64,000 bases of DNA. Source: Planctomycetes bacterium B3_Pla. GTDB taxonomy: Bacteria > Planctomycetota > Phycisphaerae > Sedimentisphaerales > Anaerobacaceae. Position numbers and translations under genes: made by a program. Positions 18,917 to 28,731 of this stretch are shown here, in pieces. Below the pieces are notes generated by a model. That model was not told the origin of the DNA. It ran no database searches and saw nothing but the letters and a program-made list of their open reading frames with translations. The stretch covers positions 1 through 64,000 of the forward strand of contig NJBM01000010.1 of NCBI GenBank assembly GCA_005223045.1, read 5' to 3'. Each line of letters opens with the position of its first letter. The stretch's first letter is position 1.

Positions 18917-19600
18917 ATGGATAGCTTTACTATCCTCGCACAGGCAGCTCGAGGTGCAGGCCCGGAGGCCGAAGAGGCGATAGTTCCGATAGACCTGTTC
19001 TGGACCCAAATCACTTCGCTCAGTTGGCTCGAAGCGGTGACCTTCATCTCTTTCGGCGTAGTCTGCCTCTTTTACGGCTGGCGAGTCTTCAAGATACTGG
19101 TGGTCATCAATTTCGGGCTTCTGGGGCTTGTCATTGGGATGGGGATAACCGAAAAAATCGTCGGCTTGAACAACCAGCTCACGGGTGGGCTCGTAGGCAT
19201 GGGGATTTTGGCGGTACTCTCTGTGCCGTTGATGCGATGGGCTGTTTGCATATTGGGCGCGATCGCAGGGGGGATACTCACTTCGGGAATATGGTACGCT
19301 TGTGGTTTACCCGAACAGTACATCTGGGCCGGCGGTCTTATCGGATTCGTTGGCGGCGGTATGATATCCTTTATTATTTTCAAAGCCGCTGTGATACTCT
19401 TTTCGAGCCTGTGGGGCAGCGGGCTGGCTGTAGTAGGGTGCCTGTCGCTGCTGCACTTGCATTTGGGAGAGTCGGGGCAAATCGAAAGCCTGGTGTTCAA
19501 TCTGAAATGGTTCTTGCCCACTGTGCTAATACTCCCGACAGTGGTGGGCGTGATTCTACAGCATAAATTCTTGAAGAACTCCAAGGAGTGGGAACTGTGA
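18917..19600 (+). CDS. Multi-pass membrane protein, unknown function
   Basis: A 227-residue protein with six or so hydrophobic segments (about 42-58, 62-82, 95-112, 117-136, 141-160, 163-182 and 199-218) and little else. The motif-like run LFYGWRVFKILVVINFGLLG resembles the glycine-spaced helices of TMEM198/DUF4203-type proteins. AAGGAACC precedes the ATG at 18917 with good spacing, supporting this start. It lies 72 nt downstream of another multi-pass protein in the same direction and the two probably form one operon. The N-terminal 30 residues are acidic and alanine-rich and could be outside the membrane. No substrate, partner or catalytic residue can be named. Confidence 0.72.
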   Translation: MDSFTILAQAARGAGPEAEEAIVPIDLFWTQITSLSWLEAVTFISFGVVCLFYGWRVFKILVVINFGLLGLVIGMGITEKIVGLNNQLTGGLVGMGILAVLSVPLMRWAVCILGAIAGGILTSGIWYACGLPEQYIWAGGLIGFVGGGMISFIIFKAAVILFSSLWGSGLAVVGCLSLLHLHLGESGQIESLVFNLKWFLPTVLILPTVVGVILQHKFLKNSKEWEL

Positions 19601-19631
19601 CTCTGGCGCGCCGAGCCGCTGAGAAGTTTAA

Positions 19632-19766
19632 CTAACTCTTGCTCGATAGACTTCCGGCGATCTCGTCTTTGCTTTCCCACTTGTGCGAATCGATGCCGTC
19701 CGACAGCGTTCCCTTCGAGCCCGGCAAATCACGAAATATCTTCCGAAAGAATCGTAGTATGATCAT
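19632..19766 (-). CDS. Possible small protein (44 residues)
   Basis: A short frame whose ATG at 19766 is preceded by GGGAGG at a spacing of 6, one of the best ribosome sites in the area. The peptide starts MIILRFFRKIF, a basic amphipathic stretch, and continues polar and serine/lysine rich. It lies alone in a 417-base gap between convergent neighbours. No family is recognised; coding status rests only on the ribosome site. Confidence 0.35.
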   Translation of the reverse strand: MIILRFFRKIFRDLPGSKGTLSDGIDSHKWESKDEIAGSLSSKS

Positions 19767-20017
19767 ATCAGACCTCCCGAGTTTTTTCTTCCTGCCGTCT
19801 CGCCATACGCGAGAAAAGGGCCGGCCCGGCGTGCCGGGAATCGCAGCCCTTGAAAAACAAGTAAGTTGTAGGTGGCTTTGTGCTTTGGCAACAATGCCAA
19901 CGAACCGAATATAATTCTTCTTCCCTTCCGAAAGTCTATTAGATGATGGCCTCAAGACAGCAGAGCAGGCCGTGCGTGTTTGGTGCAGGCTCTGCCTTCG
20001 ACCTCTCGCTCACTCAC

Positions 20018-20779
20018 TTATGCAACCTTTCTTTTCCTGCGCAGCAGGCTCAATGCTCCGCCGAACCCGAGCAGAACTATTGTTGCCGGTTCGGGGACCT
20101 CTGCGATGTAATCCTGGCTCCCGTCGAAAGAAAATATTCGCAGGTCCGCCTTCGGGCCGGTGCCGTCCAGTGCGTGCAGCCAGTTGTTTGCCGTAGTCGC
20201 ATCGACCCACTCGCTGCGGAAGCCGAGGCTGCCCCACGAGCCGTCAACCTTGACATCCCACTTGGACGGGGATGCCGGAAGGTTCTCGTAAACAATCTCC
20301 CATATAGCCGCGGCAAAGGCCGAAGCCTGGCTGTTTTGATACCATGTAAACTGGCCGTCCGCCGCCCAGCTCGGGTCATAGAATCTGCCCCACAGCTCGC
20401 GGACATAGTCGGCCTTGGCCTCGCCCATCGGTCCGCCTAAGAAGCTGGTCGGCACGGGGCCGTCTTCCAGCGCCATGACAGTATATTTCGATGTGATCTG
20501 AGGCACCGTTTCGTTTAGCTCGGTGCAGAAGCCGCTGATCGTGCCGTTGTCCCAAAGCTTTCCCTCGCCTGTGCCGGCGGTCTTCTTGAACGTATAGACG
20601 CCGGCGTAAACATCCAGCCCCTCCTGTCCGCCGCCCCAGATGGTGACTGCCTCACTTGCAGCATTGCCGGTGTTCACAATCTCGACGGTGCCCAGCGGAT
20701 AAGCGCTCGCCAGGCACGGCAGAACCAGAAGGACCGCCGCCGAAAAGAGAATCGTCGAAGGCTTCGCCAGCTTCATCAT
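20018..20779 (-). CDS. PEP-CTERM surface-sorted protein
   Basis: An exported protein with the PEP-CTERM sorting signal: the C-terminus reads VPEPATIVLLG, a short hydrophobic helix, then RRKRK. This tail is recognised by exosortase, which is not encoded in this window, and the protein is then retained at or passed through the cell surface. The mature region, about 210 residues, contains GTVEIVNTGNA, GGQEGLDVYAGVYTFKKTAGTG and SAFAAAIWEIVYENL; the last phrase is typical of PEP-CTERM proteins of this group. I chose ATG 20779/20776 because GGAGAAGGA lies directly upstream, and the hydrophobic signal peptide then begins MKLAKPSTILF. The protein's binding partner is not known. Confidence 0.88.
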   Translation of the reverse strand: MMKLAKPSTILFSAAVLLVLPCLASAYPLGTVEIVNTGNAASEAVTIWGGGQEGLDVYAGVYTFKKTAGTGEGKLWDNGTISGFCTELNETVPQITSKYTVMALEDGPVPTSFLGGPMGEAKADYVRELWGRFYDPSWAADGQFTWYQNSQASAFAAAIWEIVYENLPASPSKWDVKVDGSWGSLGFRSEWVDATTANNWLHALDGTGPKADLRIFSFDGSQDYIAEVPEPATIVLLGFGGALSLLRRKRKVA

Positions 20780-21197
20780 TTCCTTCTCCGCAAATGTATT
20801 GGAAAACATTATCTCGCTCGCTGTGGACCGCCCACAGTAGATGGCTCGTCGTTAAGCAACAAAGCGTAATAATTTGGGTGCTCAATAGATGAAAAACTGA
20901 GAACCCCCCATTCCGATGTAATCGCCCCCCGGAACTACTTATAGATATTAGTTTACCGTATTACTCTGCGAAAGTCAAGAGTTTTCCGGCGGCAACATGC
21001 CGGGACGATGGAAGTTTTTCAGATGTGTGTCCCTATCCGTCCGAAACGGAATAGTTTTGGGACCGAGACGACACGTGGAGTTACAATCGAGCCTGGATTT
21101 TTGCGCTTATATCGCTGCTTCCGGGCCTCTCGAAAATGAATTCTCAGCGCAGAATGTGGAAACGCCGGATGCGGGCTTGAGTGCGGACATGAGAGCG

Positions 21198-21232
21198 CAA
21201 AAAAATTGAGGGCTGACCGTGATGACCAGCCC
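21198..21232 (-). terminator. Rho-independent terminator
   Basis: On the minus strand GGGCTG and CAGCCC close a hairpin over an 11-base loop, followed by TCA and seven T. It lies about 230 nt after the stop of the Ig-like protein gene on the same strand and is its likely terminator. Confidence 0.55.
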
Positions 21233-21459
21233 CCCATTTGAAGAAAGGAGTATTATGATGCCAGGTGGTGTCCAATCATTCCAGCTTATCGGAATCCATC
21301 GGATATGACCCCAAGATACAGCTACCCCCAATGAAAGCCTAACTGTGCCGGACTTTTCTACCCCCTGACTCCGTCGCAATTTCACTTGCTCTACATAAAC
21401 TATACGCGATATTCCGCCCGATGCCAAATCAGTTTTTGACAATCAATCATGTCGCCGCA

Positions 21460-22851
21460 CTAATACCATCGGACGACGGCATAAACCGAATCGACGGACG
21501 TTTTTCTCCCGGCCGAGACGTCATTGTTCCTGACCTGCAACTGAAGTGAGTTCGCCTTATCGGATGTGCCGGCGGCGCTCGTTACGTCCCATGAATCCGT
21601 CGCCTCATTGTTTAGGCCCCGCCGGACCGGGGCATTCGTTGAGGCCCAGACCGCCGGCTTGTCGGGCCAGTTTGTCCCTACGCTCCATTGCAATCTTCCG
21701 TCACGAAACGACCGATCTTCGAAGTGCTCCACGTAAACAACGATCGAAATTATCGAAGCTCCCGCCGGGATGGAAGCATCGCTGAACTGATAGCACGTGT
21801 ACGAACGAGGCTCGGTTTCATGTCGGCTGTCGTCGCTGGCCGCAACGACATTGATCTTGTCCTTTGCCGAGACTTTCTCCCCGCCTTTTTGACTGAAGCA
21901 ATCGACCGCCTTCAGGGTGCTTGTCAGAGGCGAGCTAAGGGAAGTCACCGTAACAGTGAACGATTGAGTGTCCCAGGCCCTGGTCTTGTTGCTGTCCGCA
22001 GCCCTGACCGTCACGTCATAAGCCCCCGCCTGGGCGCTCGTCGGCCTCCACTCTATCAGTCCGGTATCCCGGTCGATTGCCATTCCTTGAGGTTTCTTCG
22101 TCAGCGAATAGACCAGCGAATCCCCAGGGTCGGGATCTTTGGCATTAACATCGTAGGAGTACGAAGCCCAGACCCTGGTTGTCTCTACTGGTTTTGAGGT
22201 TATCCGCGGGGGATCATTGATCGGGCTGACTGTGACTGTCACCGTAGCTTTGTCGGTTCCGTCCTTGCCGTCGCTGACGGTGTAGGTGAACATATCGGTC
22301 CCGGAGAAGTTCCTGTTGGGCGCATAAGTCAGCGTGTTGTCGGTGTTGATAGTGACCGAGCCATTGTCCCCCTGTGTGGCGCCGATCACGATCAACCTGC
22401 CACTGTCGATGTCCGTGTCATTGGCCAGCACCTCAACCGTTGCTATCGGCGCATCTTCCTGTACCGTGACGCTGTCATCGCCGGCTTTCGGCGGGTTGTT
22501 GACCGGCGTCACATCGATTGACACAACCGCCGGTTCGCTGTCGGCGCGGCCGTCGTTGACCTTGAACGTAAAGCTGTCCGGGCCGTTGAAATTCGCGTTC
22601 GGGCTGTAGGTCAGCTCCGGCGCTTCTCCGCTCAGGCTCCCATGCGACGGACCTTTCACCACGCTGTAGGTCAGCGAGTCCCCGTCCTCATCGCCGCCCG
22701 CGATGGTAATGGACTTCGGGGTGCTTTCACGAACCTCCACCCTGCCTGCCTCGGCTGTAGGCGGGTGATTAGATGCGCCTGCTATTAGCGCAATGAGTGC
22801 TATGACTGCGAGAACTGCTACCGCTGAAATGGCAATGAATTTCCTTTTCAT
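21460..22851 (-). CDS. Exported cadherin/Ig-like multidomain protein
   Basis: An exported protein of about 463 residues. I chose ATG 22851 (MKRKFIAISAVAV) because GGGAGGAG lies just upstream and a signal anchor (about 8-26) follows. The ectodomain begins NHPPTAEAG and has two VCBS/cadherin-like repeats with phrases YSPNANFNGPDSFTFKVNDG and YAPNRNFSGTDMFTYTVSDG, each followed by NDPP or NNPP linkers. A putative-Ig (He_PIG-like) domain comes next, with DTGLIEWRPTSAQAG. The C-terminal ~130 residues (CFSQKGGEKVSAKDK ... SWDVTSAAG ... AVVRWY) form a separate beta domain. Such proteins act in adhesion or as spacers at the surface. A terminator lies downstream at 21198-21232. Confidence 0.82.
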   Translation of the reverse strand: MKRKFIAISAVAVLAVIALIALIAGASNHPPTAEAGRVEVRESTPKSITIAGGDEDGDSLTYSVVKGPSHGSLSGEAPELTYSPNANFNGPDSFTFKVNDGRADSEPAVVSIDVTPVNNPPKAGDDSVTVQEDAPIATVEVLANDTDIDSGRLIVIGATQGDNGSVTINTDNTLTYAPNRNFSGTDMFTYTVSDGKDGTDKATVTVTVSPINDPPRITSKPVETTRVWASYSYDVNAKDPDPGDSLVYSLTKKPQGMAIDRDTGLIEWRPTSAQAGAYDVTVRAADSNKTRAWDTQSFTVTVTSLSSPLTSTLKAVDCFSQKGGEKVSAKDKINVVAASDDSRHETEPRSYTCYQFSDASIPAGASIISIVVYVEHFEDRSFRDGRLQWSVGTNWPDKPAVWASTNAPVRRGLNNEATDSWDVTSAAGTSDKANSLQLQVRNNDVSAGRKTSVDSVYAVVRWY

Positions 22852-23178
22852 AATGCTCCTCCCTGAAAAGTCCAAAGAGCGTTCAGTTGAACTCCACGTT
22901 TTCAAAGAAACGCCGGGCGCCGCCGGTTGACCTCTCCATGATGTCTCGAAAATCACGGTGCACCCAACTCTGACAAACAGCATACTCCCGTTTCCGCCGA
23001 TCTGCAAGCATTTTTTCAACAAACATCCGGGAGCAATGGTCAATCTGTCCGAAGCAGAAAATCATAGCCATATAAAATAATGTATAATTATATTGCAGGC
23101 GATCTGTATGGACGATAGTATATTGGCATGATCGAGGGATCATTGGAGCAGGTTATTGGCGAAAGGGAAAGAGAATCT

Positions 23179-23424
23179 ATGAAAGAGAAAATAAAATACA
23201 CCGATGAACCACTCGGCGATGTCAGGATCGTTGATGATTTCCTTCCATCCCCGAGTGAACTGGCTTTCAACGAGGAACAGATCAAAGTCACAATCGGACT
23301 GAGCAAAACATCTGTGGACTTTTTCAAAAAGCAGGCCAAAAAGCACCATACCCACTACCAGAAGATGATACGCCGCCTTCTGGACATGTACGTTGCTCAC
23401 CAGAAAAGGCGTCCGACCGGGTGA
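23179..23424 (+). CDS. CopG-like antitoxin, apparently orphan
   Basis: An 81-residue ribbon-helix-helix type antitoxin. The phrase KIKYTDEPLGDVRIVDDFLPSP is the usual start of this family and IKVTIGLSKTSVDFFKKQAKK the strand-helix region that binds DNA, followed by YQKMIRRLLDMYV. Normally a small RelE- or BrnT-type toxin is encoded beside it; I find none on either side, so the toxin seems to be lost. I chose the ATG at 23179 over the upstream ATG at 23128 because the family starts there and GGGAAAGAG precedes it. The 327 bases upstream hold an AT-rich segment (about 23070-23130) likely to contain its promoter but no other gene I can support. Confidence 0.75.
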   Translation: MKEKIKYTDEPLGDVRIVDDFLPSPSELAFNEEQIKVTIGLSKTSVDFFKKQAKKHHTHYQKMIRRLLDMYVAHQKRRPTG

Positions 23425-23513
23425 TCTTTTCATTGACTTGTGGCCTGGCAATAGCGTATCATATTTATTGATTACCTTTTTGCGACCGGTTGCAGGAAAG
23501 GCGTGGTGTAGCT

Positions 23514-24269
23514 ATGCACAAGCGGCGAGGATTTACTTTGATAGAATTGCTGGTGGTGATTGCCGTCATCGCCCTGTTGATGGCGATACTTATGCCCGCA
23601 CTTCGAAAGGCCAAAGAGCAGGGCAAGAAAGTCGTCTGCAAGAACAACCTCAAACAAATCGGCGTCAGCATGACTATGTACGGCTCGGAAAACGATGCCA
23701 AGCTGCCGCTCAACGCGAGCGGAAACTGGCTGTGGGACATCTCCTACGCCACGACCGACTATATAATTGCAACCGGCGGCGACAAGCGCACTTTCTACTG
23801 CCCGACCGATCCGACTAAGACGCCCGAAATGGCAAATCTGTGGCAGTTCAGTCAAAACGCTCCGATAGGGGCCGATCCCGATTCGTTTGAGGAACCCGAA
23901 ACGGGCCGGGAAAACCAGTTCCGAGTCACCGGCTATTTCTGGATGATGGACACCCGCAACGGGAGATCGTACCACCCGGAGGGCACACCCAAAAAAGACT
24001 GGGTCACGACGCTCAACAGCAAACAACCCGCATCGACCGAGCTTGTCACCGATGCGACTCTCAGCACCAGCGCCAATGCCGAGACGGCCAGCTTCACCGA
24101 GGTCCAGGGCGGCACATACGGCCGATGGCAAATCTTCGACCGCACCAATCACCTGAGACAGGGCGACAGACCTGACGGCGGCAACATTCTCTACGTTGAC
24201 GGGCATCTCGAATGGCGCCCGTTCAACGAGATGGCCGTTCGCGTCTCGCCGCCGTTTCATTGGTGGTAA
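23514..24269 (+). CDS. Type II secretion-like pseudopilin
   Basis: A prepilin-like protein of the kind that is very abundant in Planctomycetota. It starts [19 protein letters not shown]: a short basic leader, the prepilin peptidase site G|FTLIE and a long hydrophobic helix. The globular part contains [16 protein letters not shown], which is near-universal in these proteins, and ends with [14 protein letters not shown], matching the late DG motif of the H-X9-DG type. ATG 23514 places the leader at normal length; the ATG at 23490 would add eight residues. It may be a minor pilin of a secretion machine or a free surface protein. It converges on a sulfatase gene with 3 nt between the stops. Confidence 0.9.
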   Translation: MHKRRGFTLIELLVVIAVIALLMAILMPALRKAKEQGKKVVCKNNLKQIGVSMTMYGSENDAKLPLNASGNWLWDISYATTDYIIATGGDKRTFYCPTDPTKTPEMANLWQFSQNAPIGADPDSFEEPETGRENQFRVTGYFWMMDTRNGRSYHPEGTPKKDWVTTLNSKQPASTELVTDATLSTSANAETASFTEVQGGTYGRWQIFDRTNHLRQGDRPDGGNILYVDGHLEWRPFNEMAVRVSPPFHWW

Positions 24270-24272
24270 TTT

Positions 24273-25688
24273 CTAAAGTCGGTTCATCCGGCTTAATGCG
24301 GACACGGGCCAGTTGGGCGATTCGGTCCGGGCGGTCTTTAGGTACTCTTCAATCTCTGCCGCTATACCGGGCTGCTCGGCGGAAATATCATTCTCTTCGG
24401 CGACGTCCTCGGCCAGATCGTAAAGCTCCAGCGGCTTGCCCGGCCCCAAGCGCACGGCCTTGTAGTTGCGCCAGCGCACCGCCTGCTGAAACTTGCCCGC
24501 GGGGAACTCCCAGTACATAAATCTCTCGCCCGTTTTTTGCCGCCTGCCGAGCAGCGCCGGCATAATGCTGATGCCGTCGATATTCGCAGGCGGCGCCGAG
24601 CCGGTCAGCTCGGCGAACGTCGGCAGCACGTCGGCAAAATACCACGGTGCATGACAAGTTCTTGCCGCCGGCACCTTGCCCGGCCAGCGAGCGATCATCG
24701 GCGTGCGGAGACCGCCTTCGTACATAGTGCCCTTGCGTCCCCGAAGCGGGCCTGAGCTGTCGAACACCCCTTCCCAGCGATTGGCGGCGCCGTTGTCCGA
24801 GCAGAAGAAAACCAGCGTCCGCTCGTCGATTCGCAGTTCCTTGAGCAGGGCCATAATCCTGCCGACGTCGCCATCCAGGCGCGTAATCATCGCGGCGTGC
24901 ACCTTCGCATCGGCCGACCAGCTCCTGTCCGTGTACGGTTCGGTACTGGGTATCTCGTACCTTGCGTGCGGAACGGTGTAGGGCAGGTACAGAAAGAACG
25001 GCTCGGTTTTATGACGGCGAAGAAAATCAAGAGCAAAATCCGTGAACATATCGTGCGTGTATTGCTGCCGTCCGCCGTTTGCGTTGCCTTCGAGAACTTG
25101 CTTTTCTTCGTTGCGCCACAGGTAGGGCGGATAATATGTGTGCGCTCGTCTCTGATTCAGGTATCCGAACCATTCATCGAAGCCCTGCCGGTTGGGCACG
25201 CCCGTCGTGCCCGGTTCGCCAAGCCCCCATTTGCCTGTCATACCGGTGACATAGCCGGCCTGTTTGAGCATCTCGGCAACCGTGACGTCCTGCGGTTCAA
25301 GCGGAACGCGGCGTTGAGGCGAGCCGTTGTCTGTAACGAGGGTGCCGCCGACTTTGCCCATATTATTGCGGACTCGCGTATGGCCCGTATGCCGGCCGGT
25401 CATAAGAACGCTTCGCGACGGCGCGCAGACGGTCGAGCCTGCGTAGCAATCCGTAAAGCGTGTGCCCTGCTCGGCAAGCCTGTCGATATTGGGTGTCTTT
25501 ATATGCTTCTGGCCGTAACAGCCTAAGTCGCCGTAGCCCATATCGTCGGCCATAATGAAGATTATGTTAGGCCGTTCTGCCCGATTCTTACTCCCGGCAA
25601 ATCCACTCCCGCACTTGGCTAACGGCAGTATTGTTGCCGCGGCACCGGCTGCCAAATTAAGAAACTCGCGTCGATTCAGGTTTTTCAT
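24273..25688 (-). CDS. Secreted sulfatase (arylsulfatase A-like)
   Basis: A formylglycine-dependent sulfatase that removes sulfate esters, probably from polysaccharides outside the inner membrane. It starts MKNLNRREFLNLAAG, a twin-arginine-like export signal; ATG 25688 follows GGAAAGAG. The catalytic domain opens PNIIFIMADDMGYGDLGCYG with the metal-binding DD pair, and the modification site VCAPSRSVLMTGR supplies the cysteine that becomes formylglycine (CxPSR). HDMFTDFAL, LPYTVPHARYE and FCSDNGAANRWEG hold other conserved parts, the last with the metal-binding DN. Length (~471 residues) is normal. The modifying enzyme is not encoded here. The substrate cannot be told; two other sulfatases in this window differ clearly in sequence. 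Confidence 0.94.
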   Translation of the reverse strand: MKNLNRREFLNLAAGAAATILPLAKCGSGFAGSKNRAERPNIIFIMADDMGYGDLGCYGQKHIKTPNIDRLAEQGTRFTDCYAGSTVCAPSRSVLMTGRHTGHTRVRNNMGKVGGTLVTDNGSPQRRVPLEPQDVTVAEMLKQAGYVTGMTGKWGLGEPGTTGVPNRQGFDEWFGYLNQRRAHTYYPPYLWRNEEKQVLEGNANGGRQQYTHDMFTDFALDFLRRHKTEPFFLYLPYTVPHARYEIPSTEPYTDRSWSADAKVHAAMITRLDGDVGRIMALLKELRIDERTLVFFCSDNGAANRWEGVFDSSGPLRGRKGTMYEGGLRTPMIARWPGKVPAARTCHAPWYFADVLPTFAELTGSAPPANIDGISIMPALLGRRQKTGERFMYWEFPAGKFQQAVRWRNYKAVRLGPGKPLELYDLAEDVAEENDISAEQPGIAAEIEEYLKTARTESPNWPVSALSRMNRL

Positions 25689-25826
25689 CTCTTTCCTTTC
25701 CCGCTCAAGGTTCCCGGCGTGATATAATACCCTGTCCGGATGCTGTTTGTTGATCTGCCGGTTCGGCTTTTGCCGTTGCTGGTTAAGCATAGAGAAATGA
25801 GCTTAATCCTGCAAGGGCTTGCAAAG

Positions 25827-27551
25827 TCAAAAAGTCTCGAAGATTGCTTTTCTTCGGCGCTTTGCCCATATTATTAAGAGCAGGCATAGCAATACGAAGC
25901 CTCCGGCTCCGGCGCCGATGTAGAACTTAAATTCCATCAGCTTCGCTATTATTGACTTGGTTCCCTTGACTTCTGTCGCTACAACCGGGCCTTCTGTCGG
26001 TGCAGCGCCTCCCAGTGATTCCAATGCCTTGGCGGCGGCTGCGCGCACATTTGAGATGTTGTCTTCCAGAGCTTTCGTGAGGGGCCCGACGGCCCGCCTG
26101 TCGCCGATCAGGCCCAGCGCCTCGGCTGCGCGCAGGCGAACTCGTTCACTCTTGTCTGTAAGCGCGCCGGCAAGAGGCCCGACGGCCCGCGGATCACCGA
26201 TCAGACCCAACGCTTCGGCTACGCGCCGGCGGGCCCATTCATTATTGTCTGCGAGGGCGGCAATGAGAGGTCCGACCGCCCGCGGGTCGCCGATTCGGCC
26301 CAGGGCTTCCGCGGCCCGCTGCCTGACAATCCAGAATTTATCTTCCAACGCCCCAGCCAGAGGGCCGACTGCCGGCCGTCCTATGCGCTCCAAAGCACCG
26401 ATGGCAGAACTGCGGACCACCGGCTCTTTATCTGAGAGCTGCTCGATCAATTCGTCAATCATCTTCTGCGTATTCGGATCTACCGGCTGCGGGGTGATTG
26501 TCTCTGTCTTCATCTGTGCGGCTTCATCCGCGACTGTTGGTGTCTCGCCGACGCCGGGCTGCTCCGGCAATACTTCAGTCTGCTTCGGCACGGTTTGCTC
26601 TGTCACAGTCTTTGCTGCATCATCTCCGGGCAGCTTTGCCGGCACCTCCGTCTTCGTCTGCGTATCGGCGAGGGCCGGCTGCTTTGTCGGCATCTCTGTT
26701 TTCTTCTGCGCAGCTTGATCTGTCGGCGCCGGCGGAGCTTTATCTCCAAGCTGCCCGATCAATTCTACGATCTGCTTTCGCGTATCTTCATCCTCAAACT
26801 GCGCAAGCACGGCGTCTATTCTCTTTTGCGTATCTTCATCAGTCGTTGCCGACGCAGGCTCCCGACCAGGCGGCTCTGTTACTACGTCTGTTTTCTTGTC
26901 AGCAGCTTCTTCTGTCGCCGCAGGTGCGGCTTTGTCTCCAAGCAGCTTTATCAGCTCGGTAATCTTGTTCCGCTCATCTTCATCTTCAAATTGCCTGGTT
27001 AGTTCCTCCAATTTCTTTAGCACAGCTTCATCTCTGGCCTCTACCCGTGCCCTCTCTTCCAGGGCAATCTTCTTTCTCACCAGGTCCAACGCCGCGGCCG
27101 CAACTTTGCTTACGTAGGTGTTTTCGTCCCTTAGAGCCGCTCCCAATGGCTCGATGGTCTGCTTGCCGCCGATCCGGCCCAGCGCTTCAGCTGAGTATTG
27201 ACGCACATATTCGTTATCATCCGCCATGGCCTTGGCGAGAGGCACGACCGCCCGGGGATTGCCGATTTGGCCCAGCGAACGCGCTGCGTACGTACGCACG
27301 AGCCAATACTCATCTTCCAGGGTCTTGATAAGAGGTTCGACCGCCGCCGCATCGCCGATCTCGCCCAGGTCTCCGGCCGCGATTACACGGGCATAGGAAT
27401 TCTCGTCTCCGAGCTTCTTTATCGATTCGGCCAACTTCTTTTTCTTTGCGGCCTGTTCCTCTGTCGTCTGCGCAGCCGCTGCCGCAGGTTCTGCCGAAAA
27501 CATACATAACAGCGATACAATTATTAAAATGATGGTCAATATTTTCGCCAT
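25827..27551 (-). CDS. Membrane-anchored HEAT-repeat protein
   Basis: A 574-residue protein built of two HEAT/PBS-lyase-like arrays separated by a long low-complexity linker. ATG 27551 gives a clear signal sequence (MAKILTIILIIVSLL ... AAA). The first array (about 45-165) has units such as AVEPLIKTLEDEYWLVRTYA and the second (about 375-520) has units such as GDPRAVGPLAGALTDKSERV. The linker contains several copies of a degenerate unit of the form DEAAQKKTE/PTKQP and of DAVLAQFEDEDTRKQIVEL-type helices. One membrane helix near the end (FYIGAGAGGFVLLCLLLII) is followed by WAKRRRKAI, so the repeats lie outside the cytoplasm. It should act as a scaffold; no enzyme motif is seen. An upstream ATG at 27626 is possible but would bury the signal. 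Confidence 0.82.
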   Translation of the reverse strand: MAKILTIILIIVSLLCMFSAEPAAAAAQTTEEQAAKKKKLAESIKKLGDENSYARVIAAGDLGEIGDAAAVEPLIKTLEDEYWLVRTYAARSLGQIGNPRAVVPLAKAMADDNEYVRQYSAEALGRIGGKQTIEPLGAALRDENTYVSKVAAAALDLVRKKIALEERARVEARDEAVLKKLEELTRQFEDEDERNKITELIKLLGDKAAPAATEEAADKKTDVVTEPPGREPASATTDEDTQKRIDAVLAQFEDEDTRKQIVELIGQLGDKAPPAPTDQAAQKKTEMPTKQPALADTQTKTEVPAKLPGDDAAKTVTEQTVPKQTEVLPEQPGVGETPTVADEAAQMKTETITPQPVDPNTQKMIDELIEQLSDKEPVVRSSAIGALERIGRPAVGPLAGALEDKFWIVRQRAAEALGRIGDPRAVGPLIAALADNNEWARRRVAEALGLIGDPRAVGPLAGALTDKSERVRLRAAEALGLIGDRRAVGPLTKALEDNISNVRAAAAKALESLGGAAPTEGPVVATEVKGTKSIIAKLMEFKFYIGAGAGGFVLLCLLLIIWAKRRRKAIFETF

Positions 27552-27881
27552 CGGGCGCCTTAATTTGGTCTGAATTTCCCAACTAATACGTTTTGGTCGC
27601 ACCGCCAGGTTCTTCTGCTCGGGCATAGTACCAAACCTGACCATAGATTACCATCGTCCCGTTATTTTTTTCTCGCCCCCCCGGCACGCTGCGGCCGATG
27701 GATTTGCACCGGAACGGACGCTCGCCGAAAAAGCCGGTTCTCCACTCGCCCAACGTCTAAAGTATTGACTTCGAGACATCCTTTTGCTCTATTGTGGATA
27801 TAAGGACAAAGAAACGAGATATCAAGAAAGAAAGCCGGGACTGCTCGGCCAATCATGGCGGGCACGGAGCGTCAATAAGGC

Positions 27882-28661
27882 ATGGATGAGAAAGAGAACA
27901 TAGAGACAGCACAAATCGAGAAGGAAAGCAATACCCGTATTGACTTGAACATGTGGGATGCGCTTATATCAGCTCTGGTTGCATTTATCATCATTGCACC
28001 TTTAGGGTGGATTGAATACTTGAATGGCAGATTCAATATTCATTCAATCTTCCTAACCTTCCTTGATGCTTGCATAGTAGTCCCAGCAGTGGGGATTCTG
28101 ATCATTGTATTTGTCATCGCAAGTACAGTACAACTGCTCTGCAATTGGAAAACATATACGAAGAGGAAAAGGCTGATCAGAATCTCCCAAATTGGGATTC
28201 CGATTGTCTTCGTCGCATCATTTATCATATCTGTATTTACTCCTGTTGAAATTCACTTGTGGCAGCCTGGTTATAAGCCTTTCACGTACGGCTTTAGAAA
28301 CCGAATAAGAAGTGAAGCTGACATTGAGGATATACGGGCTTGGCTAAAGACGCTTAGCAAAGAAGAATGTACTGGTGAGTACACTGCTCTATCTTACGGT
28401 TCGAATCTTTATGAGAGACGTTGGCCTGACTCACTTGAATGGCCGGAATCATTGAAAGTATTTCGTCCTGGTTATGTAAATCTTGATCTTGACGAAAATC
28501 ATAATCCTAAGGTTAGGCTCACATGGGGTGGCCCTTTCGGGCATTGGGGCGTTGAGATAGGGATGGAGGATATGAAAATTCCTCCATCGGATTTCAGTCA
28601 ATGGGGAGAGTATAGATTACCTTTGGAACCCGGGGCTTATGTCTGGTATGAACTGCAATAG
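27882..28661 (+). CDS. Hypothetical membrane protein
   Basis: I do not recognise this 259-residue protein. A polar N-terminus (MDEKENIETAQIEKESNTR) is followed by hydrophobic segments near 28-45, 52-85 and 102-122, and then a soluble C-terminal domain of about 130 residues with IEDIRAWLKTLSKEE, WPDSLEWPESLKVFRPGYVNL and LTWGGPFGHWGVEIG. The latter half is rich in aromatic residues and could fold as a beta domain. The base composition is more AT-rich than the flanking genes, hinting at acquisition. The ATG at 27882 has AAGG only one base upstream, so the exact start is doubtful. It converges on trmD with about 70 bases between them. Confidence 0.65.
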   Translation: MDEKENIETAQIEKESNTRIDLNMWDALISALVAFIIIAPLGWIEYLNGRFNIHSIFLTFLDACIVVPAVGILIIVFVIASTVQLLCNWKTYTKRKRLIRISQIGIPIVFVASFIISVFTPVEIHLWQPGYKPFTYGFRNRIRSEADIEDIRAWLKTLSKEECTGEYTALSYGSNLYERRWPDSLEWPESLKVFRPGYVNLDLDENHNPKVRLTWGGPFGHWGVEIGMEDMKIPPSDFSQWGEYRLPLEPGAYVWYELQ

Positions 28662-28731
28662 ACATCTATAGCCACCAATGTTCCATTGCGAAGCTCGACA
28701 TGTATGACATAGAGAACCGGCGGCAATTCAG

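Noticed and set aside
21254-21307. 17-codon frame with AGGAG and ATGATG
   Set aside because: Good ribosome site but it stops after 17 codons with no recognisable leader features; may be the remnant of a lost gene start.
22883-23143. 86-residue frame upstream of the antitoxin as a toxin partner
   Set aside because: It shows no RelE, BrnT or HEPN-like pattern, is on the opposite strand and lacks a ribosome site.
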